Assembly: GCA_024180945.1 (NCBI GenBank)
Contig: JAKSGN010000002.1
Span: forward strand, 2,418,001-2,482,000
Direction: 5' to 3'
Length of the DNA stretch: 64,000 nt
DNA from: Macrophomina tecta
Lineage: Eukaryota; Ascomycota; Dothideomycetes; Botryosphaeriales; Botryosphaeriaceae
A program made the translations under genes and the position numbers. The notes beneath the pieces were generated by a model. The model saw nothing but the letters and a program-made list of their open reading frames with translations. It ran no database searches and had not been told where the DNA came from. The stretch's first letter is position 1. The number at the start of each line of letters is the position of its first letter. Below, piece after piece: positions 56,677 through 64,000 of this stretch.

Positions 56677-57342
56677 ATTTGTTCAGCGGACCCGAATCAC
56701 CTCTCTTCTCCTCATGCCCGTCTCTAGGGTCCAGTAGAACCTGACTAAATATGGCAAGGCTTTAGATATGCAGGCAAGGCCTCTTTTCTCGGGGTTGTTT
56801 ATTCAAACGTTAAGCAATCAACTTTCAAAGGGTCAAGCTACTCCGAGTTTGTAAGACATACCTAAATTTCTCCAATTTCACCCGTTGCTGTCACACAGAC
56901 AGCCTTATGGAACCAAGCGTGCCAACGAGGCCTTTTAACTGCGGGGAAAAAAAAATTGGTATCTACAGGTGTGTTTAATGTAAGACTCCGCTGTGATCCT
57001 ACCCCGCAAAGTCTGCGGAGAAGTTAGGGTTGAAAGGTGTGAAGTAATGTGGGCTGTATAGTAGTGCAGCCGGCTGGGTCTTTCGTCATGCACGTAAGAC
57101 TGCAGGACTCCACACCATTGGGTGACTGAAATGCCGCTGCTGCATTCAGCCAATCGCGGACTTACCCCGCTCAAGGCTGAGATTATAGTTTGAGCATGCC
57201 AGTCGATCCTTCCCACCCACTATTTTCTCTCTTTAAGACTTCTCTCAAGAATGTCGGTCAGCGCATCTCGGGGGTTCTGTGGCCAGTGCATCCTCTCCAG
57301 CTCACCTCGAAACCCTCCACTCAAACCCATCCGCCTGTTAAG
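56677..57342. promoter_or_regulatory. Divergent intergenic region, acuF-like / DUF7580 genes
   Basis: 666 bases between start codons; may coordinate the two genes. No clear TATA element. An open frame continues upstream of 57343 to another ATG at 57196, so the DUF7580 leader may lie here. Confidence 0.45.
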
Positions 57343-59121
57343 ATGCCCTCGGGGATCGAATGCGCTGGCCTTGTCTTTGCAGTCCTTCCTCTCTTTGTCG
57401 AGGTAGCCAAGGTGTACTCCGATGGTGTAGAGACCATAGTCAATGTTGCGGTTAAAGGCCGGTGGGATAAGCGCCTCGAGGACTTCTACTTCGATTTTTA
57501 CATCCAGCTCTTCCATTTAGGGGAGATAATGGAGACAATTCGCAGCTCCATCCAACCAAGCCGGCCATTCTCTAGCGGCGAAGGCCATTTGACACAGTTC
57601 ATGACGGAGTGGGATCATGACTCTGAAATGGAAAGACAGTTGAAGAACTACTTTGGATCGGATGATCGATTCAATGCATTCACCATCATCAGCAAAAGAT
57701 TATTGACGTTGTTGCAAGAATTGATCAAAGATAGGACGAACCGCATATCTTCTCGAGAACAGGTCAGCAACTTCTCAACTGCCTTTGTTCCAGGGAATCG
57801 TTCGCTTAACCAATCGTATAACGGTATCATAGAATACGCCCAGCATGTTCGGGAAACTCAAGGAACTAGCTGTGGCAAGGGAATTGGAGTCAACTAAGAG
57901 TTCTTTACTGGAAAGATTCGCATTCTTTCGACACCGAGAAAAGCGTGAGCGAGCCGTCAATATGCTCGAAAAATGGGTGGAGCATCTCAGGAAGCTCACA
58001 GAGATGTCGGGGACACCTCCGGAACTCGAAGCAAACCCCAACACACTTACTTTCCAGCCATCTCTTGCAGATGCGTCCGATACAACAATCCCTTCAACCA
58101 GCCTCCGAGAACTGATCGCACATCTCCATCCAGCTTTAGAAGCGTACCGCAGCTGTTCATGCGCGGAGAAGCATGACATCAAAATCTGCCTCAGAGATAC
58201 ATATGAGAGCATGGATCTCCAACCGTGCTTGGCTATTGACTTCCTGTTGTCCGGCAGTTTTGGTGCCTCTCCGCAGGAAGTTGTCTGGCAAGAAGGAAAT
58301 ATACTCGTGACATCGCAGTGGTCAGTCAGCTTCAGGCTCTACTTAATGCACAATAATTGACGCATACTCACAGTTTGAGCCACCTCAAGAGCAAAGCCGC
58401 TCTTCAGAGACTATGCGAAGCGTGTCGGTCTGACCTCACCAGCTACAGTCTTTCCCTGGTACTCGAGGACATAAGTGGCCAAAAACGAATGAAGCAGCTG
58501 GACGCAAAGCTTCGAAAGTTGAAGTTCCAGGAGGGTTGCGAGCCAGTCACACTGGAAGAGCTGCTCGGCGGACCAACAAAGCTGGATCCCAGCGAGAAAA
58601 GGAAATTGGCTCTCATATTCGCCGAGTCTCTCCTGCTCTATCATGACAGCAAGTGGATATCCAACGGCTGGGTAAAAGACGACATATGCTTCTTCTTCCG
58701 GTCTGAAGACGAGCCAGACATCAACCACCCTTTCCTATCCGCTCAGTTCGAATGCTGTCCCGTTACGCCTGACCCGTTCCGGAATCTCAGCCATCATCGA
58801 AACCCAAATCTACTGGCTCTTGGGATTTTGCTTATCGAGATATTCAACGAGAGGCCAATAGAAAAATGGCGCACGAAGAAAGAGCTGGACAATCCCAATG
58901 CAGCCACCGTATGGATGGTTGCAGACCGTGTTGTCAAGAAGATGGACAGGTCACCCTTCAGAAACGCTATCGAGGCTTGTCTGGATCTCAATTGGATCCC
59001 CACTGGACGTGCCGCAAATCTGGAGGAGCAAGATATCAGGAAAGGGATGCTGGAATATGTCATTGCGCCTTTGAAGCAGGAGATTAGGTGGTTGTCTGTG
59101 AATCAAATTCCGATGAGATAG
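57343..59121 (+). CDS. HeLo/DUF7580-type protein (fungal incompatibility-like)
   Basis: Three exons: 57343-57762, 57833-58320, 58374-59121; introns 70 and 53 nt; 551 aa. The N-terminus, PSGIECAGLVFAVLPLFVEV AKVYSDGVETI, has the form of fungal helical 'HeLo/HeLo-like' modules (SGIEVAG-LVLAVLPL), a class that includes membrane-active cell-death domains of NLRs; assignment to that class is by pattern. The C-terminal 250 residues match DUF7580: LALIFAESLLLYHDSKWISN GWVKDDICFF, HPFLSAQFE, NPNLLALGILLIEIFNERPI EKW, which resembles the C-lobe of a decayed kinase. There is no NACHT/NB-ARC or WD/ankyrin repeat. The start was chosen at PSGIE by family pattern; MPVDPSHPLF at 57196 is an alternative. Confidence 0.82.
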
Positions 59122-59161
59122 ACTTTCTAGCAATCAGCAGCTCCTAATCTAGATCGGAGTT

Positions 59162-61215
59162 CTACCACATAAATCTCTGTATATTCCCCGGTTCCTGCGG
59201 CCACGCAAACCCCCAGTTCAAGAAGATATACCCCGTCACCACATTCACCAGCAGGAACCAAGCAGTTTCGGCCCACAGCGCCTTGTTATGGCTTGCCACA
59301 TCATCCTCTCCCTTCTTCCCCTCCTCCTCACCATCCTTCTTCCCCACCGAGCCTAACACAACCTCCTTGCCTCCCCCCGCATTAATCGGAAAATGCAACC
59401 TCCACATCACCCACGGCACGATGAAATACCTCGGCTCCACCAGCGGCGCCGTAACCAGGTTTAACGTCGTCGTCGCCAGCCACACAAGCACGAAACTCGC
59501 CTGGCAGCCCTCCTCCACGAGGTCCTTCTGCGTGATGCCTGGAGGAAGTTCCTGTGTGGTCTTCTGTCCATCTTTCTTGCCCCCTATGTCCTCATCCTCC
59601 TTCTCCTCGTGCTTGTCCCCTTCCTCAGCGGCGGCCACAGCCTTGATTCTCTCCGCCACTGTCGCCCTCGACGCTGAACCCAGCGCCTGTATACACACCC
59701 AGGCACTCAAGACGTAAACTGGTACGGCGAGATACTTGACGGCCCAGTGCAAGCGAAGAATACGGAAGACGTAGAAGACATAGTGGCGATTATCGGCGAG
59801 GGTGAAAGGGTGGACGATGGTGTTGAAGTGGACGGCTGCGGCGGCGAGGGCCATCCAGAAGGCCAGGATCAAAGGGCGGGGGAGCAGGTGTTTCTGGCCG
59901 GGTCGGCGGAAGGGGGCGAGGGGGCCGGGGATAAGGGACGTTGGCAGAAGCGATAGGAGTGTGGAGATGATGGAAGGCGCGAGGATGGGAAAGGAGAAAA
60001 AAGTAATGTACGGCCAGAGGTAGAGCATTTGCGGGGTGTGGATGGTGGCGACATGGTTTGATTTGTCACCTTAACTTGGTGTCAGTGAGGGTTTGCAGTA
60101 CAACGGGATTGGAAAGGCGCCTACCGAGCACAACACCGCCATTCCAGGCCACGAAACCACCGAATAAGGCGATGAGGACGCCATATGGTGCGACGGAGTA
60201 GATGACTGTGACTGGGTTGCGCAGAGCTGCTACTGCAAGCGAGATGACCATTTTCACGTAATCTGAATTTCAACATCAGCACGCGAAGAAAGAGTGGTGG
60301 AATGGAAGAACTTACCTTCAACAGAAGCATAGCGGACTGGCCTGTCATAAACAGACATGTACATCAGGCTGTTCCGCAAAACATCTCCAATGCTATCCTC
60401 CTTGGCTTCCTCGGGTGTGGGGTGTGCAGACTTCTTGAGGGCCTGGACCAAGGCAAGCCCGGCAGGGAAGACGGCAACCCAGAAGATGTTGGTTTGTCTG
60501 AAGAACAGTGCCGCAGCACCAAGCACGACGGTATTGATGACTGATGGGAATTTCATAATCTTGCCCTTCTCTTGCTGAGTTCTAAGAGCAAAGAAGTAGC
60601 TCAGGAGGACGAAGAAAGTGGAAGGAACATCAGTATAGTAAAGTCCGAGGAAGAAAAACAAGGGTGGAAAGAGGCAAATATTGAGGGCGGTATGGACGGC
60701 ATTAGTGAAAAGGACGGTCCGCTTATGATCAGATGGTGCAGTGATGTCGGCGGCGCTCTTCCTCTTTAGGAGACCATAAAGTCGGGCGAGAATGGAGAAC
60801 GAGACTTGAGCAATGAAAAGGGCCAATGAACAGTTCAGAGCACGAAGTACGTAGATGTCGCAGCGGCCGGTGACCCGGAACACCAGATATGAGAGAAAGT
60901 ATCTTTGCTTATGTCAGCGTGCGTCCCGGGTAATTCATCTGCGTTCATCACGTACAGTCCCGGAGGAGTGGTGATCTTGGGATCCCACTGGGAGAAATTG
61001 CCGGCGCAGTAGACTTGAGCTTGGCCAACGTGAAAAACCTCATCCTGACGACAATGTAAGTATTTGGATGGGGCAAAACCTGGTTCAGCCCCGAGGAAAC
61101 TTACAAGGTATGGCTCCGGTACAACATGAGAAGTTTTCGAGAGCCACTCCCAGGAAGGAATGAGAAGCAAAGTGAAGCCCAACGCCAGGACCTTGAAGCT
61201 GGCCGAGGGATCCAT
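59162..61215 (-). CDS. ALG10: ER alpha-1,2-glucosyltransferase Alg10
   Basis: Adds the last glucose to the dolichol-linked N-glycan precursor in the ER lumen. Five exons: 61215-61105, 61044-60956, 60902-60316, 60262-60125, 60069-59162; introns 60, 53, 53 and 55 nt; 610 aa. Joining gives [126 protein letters not shown] and [19 protein letters not shown]. These are the DIE10/Alg10 signatures. About 12 membrane segments. A charged low-complexity loop ([20 protein letters not shown]) and a second one near the end are lineage insertions. The donor of intron 2 is GTACGT inside the Leu-Tyr codons; using the next GT would break the frame. Confidence 0.94.
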
Positions 61216-61670
61216 GGCGGCCAGCAGCGAATTGCTCAATTGGGCTACTGCCAAGCCACGTGCGAAAAAAAGGGTGGCCCAAGAGTGCGGGTGAGAGAGA
61301 AAGCGATGACCAGTGACGCCGTCGGCTCCACGAAGTCCGTTCGGCTGAACCTCGGGGGGAAGCTCGTGCTTCACTGATAATCTCTCTATCGCCGCCGTGC
61401 TCGGAGCTCTAACCACCTTCCATCCTTCCTCGTCTACTCCGCGAACTGTACCGCTCGTGAGTTCTGAGTGTCGTTCAGCTTCTCCGTTGCGTTAGCGTCC
61501 ATCGGCAGCCCCATTCGCGCTACCCAGTTCCACCCACGCAACACCAAGCTCAGATCGCGACCTGCGCCACATCCCGCTCTCCCTGTGACGCAACACGATC
61601 GCGCAAGCGAAGCACAGCTACTAGCTCTCCTCCTCCGCGTCTTCACAATCCCGCACCCCAGTTTCCAGCC
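61216..61670. promoter_or_regulatory. Divergent promoter region, ALG10 / MIC12
   Basis: 455 bases between start codons. An open frame crosses it on the minus strand without an ATG and is probably leader. No TATA box seen. Confidence 0.45.
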
Positions 61671-62155
61671 ATGGGCTTCACAGCTGGCTTCGTACGTTCT
61701 CTTTTCCACCTAGCCCCCTTACAAGACCCCGGGCCTCCCCACCGCGCGCCACCCTCCGCAACGCTCATACAACACTGAGCGCGTTTTCATATCGGCAGGA
61801 AAACTATGAATGCTAACGCTCTCTGCTCTAGCTCGGCGGCCTAACGCTCACCTCCTCCGTCCTCTACCTCACCACCCTCTTCCACCAACGCAACCGCCTC
61901 GAGCAAGCCCTCACCCTGCGCAACTCGTCTCACACTCTCAAGCAAGTCTATGACCCGGATCGCATCTACACGCCCCCGTCGCTGCGCACCAGGACCGCTG
62001 GCATAGGGGATACGGCGAAGGATCGGTGGAACTCGGAGGTAGAGAAGGCTGTGCGACGGATGCAGGAGACGGATTGGCGGGAGGTGGGGAGAGAGCTTGA
62101 GGGTACGTTGTGGAGGCTTGTGGAGAGGGTGAGGAAGTCGGACGGGGACAAATGA
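61671..62155 (+). CDS. MIC12: MICOS complex subunit Mic12
   Basis: Exon 1 61671-61691 (only seven codons, GFTAGF), intron 61692-61831 (GTACGT, TGCTAAC branch point, CTCTAG), exon 2 61832-62155; 114 aa. The joined start GFTAGFLGGLTLTSSVLYLT is a glycine-containing membrane segment, followed by HQRNRLEQALTLRNSSHTLK and a conserved C-terminal helix (TAKDRWNSEVEKAVRRMQET, DWREVGRELEG), the pattern of fungal Mic12/Aim5/Fmp51. It sits in the inner mitochondrial membrane and helps couple the two MICOS subcomplexes at crista junctions. The seven-codon first exon makes the gene easy to miss. Confidence 0.9.
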
Positions 62156-62528
62156 ACGAGTAGAGGGCACAACTTGGAAGAAAGGAAATATGAGAAGGTG
62201 TGATTTGCGGGGAAATATGGAAACTGCAAGGAAAATCGAAGATCGAGGAGTTAATGCTGATGATACCCTTTGTTCTTCGTAGGGCGTCTGGGTTATTTCG
62301 GTTGGCGGACGGTCAGAATAGATGCTCCATGATCCAGTGCCTCCTCTACAGCCTGGTTCATGGACCAAGGGGATTTTCTCCACGCACTAAATGTCTTTAC
62401 CTATAGAGAATAAACATTATTTGTCACTATACCGTGTACAATAGCCCATCTTCCCTCATGCTCGCTACCCGCTGTACGCTCCACTATTTCAAACACCTTA
62501 ACAACTGGACCACTGCCACCACCCAAAG
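62156..62528. other. Intergenic between convergent MIC12 and reductase genes
   Basis: No gene, RNA or repeat recognised. Confidence 0.5.
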
Positions 62529-63657
62529 TTAGATGATCCCCGGAATCACCGCCTTCCTGTTCCCAACCTTGTCCGCCCCAAACTTCTCCACATACCACCT
62601 CTTCCCCTGGATCGCCCTCGGCAACATGGTTGCGACCTCATTCAGCAAGAAACTCCTCGCCGGCGTGCATCCCCAGCCCCCGACCATCCAGAACCCCGCC
62701 CACTCGATCCACTCGCACAAATAGTGCGCATACAGCACCCACCTGAACAACCCATTCTTCGGCAGCATATACACTTTGTCCACGCCCCCCAACGGCTTCC
62801 CACTCGCCTCCGCCTCTTTCTTCTGGCGCCGCGCCGCTGCGCGCCGTATCTCGCGCAGATCGTCGTCGTGGTACATGTTAGCCAGCAGGCCCCACCCCCA
62901 GATCACCAGGCCGATCTCCATGTAGTAGAGGTGGCCGGCCCAGTCGTGCGGCGTGCGCGGGCCGTGCCCGCCGAGCCAGCCGCCCAAGCAGACGCCGTTG
63001 GTGATCTGCCAGAGCGTGGCGAAGAGGTAGACGAGGGGGTGGATGGGGGACATGCTGGGGTTGAGGAAGAGCGGCGCGAGGATGGCGCGGTAGAGGTAGT
63101 GGACGGTCTTTTTTTTTTTTTTTTGTGCGTTGACGCCGCTTGGTTAGCACGCGACGGAAAGGGAATGCTTGGACTGGTGGAACGTACAAACATGCCTGCC
63201 ATCGTCCAGTTGCCCCAGGCGAGCGGCTCGGTGAGATTGAGCTCTTTCGGGAGCGTCCACATGACGTAGAGCAGCGTGATAAAGCCGGGGATCTCCATCG
63301 CGAACCAAGCCCATTTGCCAGGCAGGTTCCAGCGCGAGTCGGTGGAGGTCTTGCCTTGCGGGTACCAGTCGATGAACCATTGGATGGCGGTGAACTGTTG
63401 GCGCGTATCCGGTTAGCGTGTGCTTCGAAATGCAAGAGGTTGCTCTGAGGGGAGTGCGTAAAAAGCTTGGGTACATGCTGATCCGTGGTGGTGAGAGCGC
63501 TGCTGTGAGAACACGACAGGTCCCTCAAACGACGACGGTAGCTTTGAAAGGTACTATAAACTCTGTATTCACATACCACAGGAAACAACTGCCAGATGGA
63601 GTTGATGAGCTCCCAGTTCTCGCGGCTCGGGGGGAGCCAATTCTGTATGATTGCCAT
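62529..63657 (-). CDS. Steroid 5-alpha-reductase family membrane enzyme
   Basis: Three exons: 63657-63577, 63394-63188, 63107-62529; introns 63395-63576 (GTATGT...CAACAG) and 63108-63187 (GTACGT donor, A-rich tract just before the acceptor); 288 aa. Seen: AIIQNWLPPSRENWELINSI WQLFPVFTAIQWF, FAMEIPGFITLLYVMW, GMFTVHYLYRAILAPLFLNP, GHLYYMEIGLVIWGWGLLAN, YAHYLCEWIEWAGFWMVGG and the C-terminal PRAIQGKRWYVEKFG. This is the order of the SRD5A/DET2 family: NADPH-dependent reductases of conjugated double bonds in sterols or related lipids in the ER. Six to seven membrane segments. The real substrate in filamentous fungi is unknown. Confidence 0.9.
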
Positions 63658-64000
63658 GTTGCGTTGTTTCTGACGTGCGGTATTGAGTGTGAGGTCAACC
63701 ACGTGAAGGAGGAAAGCTGGGGCGACTTTGCGTTCAATTAACGACAATGATGACAGGTAAATGTGTTAATTCATCAAGCTTTGCACGACAGAGCGCTTTT
63801 CTGTATGGTTCGACCGACACCAGGGTTGTCAGGCAAATAAGCTCAAGCTCATGTCGTCACAACACGTCCGCATCGGTCGGTTGGCTTGACCGCCTTCTCC
63901 CGGATCTGCCCTGCGTGCGTGCATCCTCCCGCAAAGAGCCGGATCACACCCACGCGATATGCAAGCCCTCGCCGCTTCCCGTCACATAAACGGCCATTGT
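63658..64000. other. Upstream region of the reductase gene, to window end
   Basis: No gene recognised in the last 340 bases; presumably promoter of the reductase gene. Confidence 0.5.

Noticed and set aside
59283..60023. Plus-strand frames over ALG10
   Set aside because: Antisense shadows of ALG10 exon 5.

Overview
The window is nuclear DNA of a filamentous ascomycete (Pezizomycotina; a Dothideomycete is my best guess, without a search). Evidence: short introns of about 50-150 nt with GTRNGY donors, CTAAC/CTGAC branch points and YAG acceptors; monocistronic genes on both strands; Pezizomycotina-type proteins (fungal Mic12, AtaL-like/DUF1857, a fungal-type C2H2 'acuF-like' protein, a HeLo/DUF7580-type protein); and decayed transposons whose damage fits RIP (CpA to TpA). 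I rebuilt exons by hand from splice sites, reading phase and family conservation. Several genes (Psf2, RecQ, TatD, Alg10, Mic12, 5-alpha-reductase, AtaL-like, MFS) become recognisable only after joining exons.

Layout. 0-7 kb: C-terminal part of cytosolic Met-tRNA synthetase, an Aco2-type mitochondrial aconitase and cytochrome c peroxidase. 8-14 kb: a small GPI-anchored Ser-rich wall protein, Lto1 and a CHY/RING E3 ligase. 15-18.5 kb: ribosomal protein eL31, GINS subunit Psf2 and mitoribosomal bL17m. 20.2-23.6 kb: an AT-rich repeat island holding a 155-bp solo LTR with a 5-bp target duplication, a broken reading frame, an orphan secreted protein, a LINE 3' relic and a Gypsy chromodomain relic. 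23.6-31.4 kb: a short RecQ helicase, a PPR protein and mS23 (divergent, both mitochondrial), and TatD nuclease. 32.4-40 kb: an F-box protein with a Gln/His repeat tail, an MFS permease and an AtaL-like protein with a large microsatellite in its intron. 40.8-46.3 kb: an Ncbp3-like cap-binding protein with six KELFP-type motifs, and an unrecognised repeat-rich protein. 48.1-49.4 kb: an apparently intact Tc1/mariner transposon (30-bp perfect TIRs, uninterrupted DD34E transposase) 250 bp upstream of SEC23. 53-59 kb: a three-gene island (degenerate kinase, C2H2 acuF-like protein, HeLo/DUF7580-like protein) set between housekeeping genes. 59-64 kb: Alg10, Mic12 and a steroid 5-alpha-reductase family enzyme.

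Most of the window is core housekeeping, with mitochondrial functions well represented (Aco2, Ccp1, bL17m, PPR, mS23, Mic12). The accessory parts are the repeat island, the Tc1 insertion and the 53-59 kb cluster. That cluster is the best candidate for an interesting system, because its protein types recur around fungal NLR/incompatibility loci. No tRNA, rRNA or CRISPR array was found.
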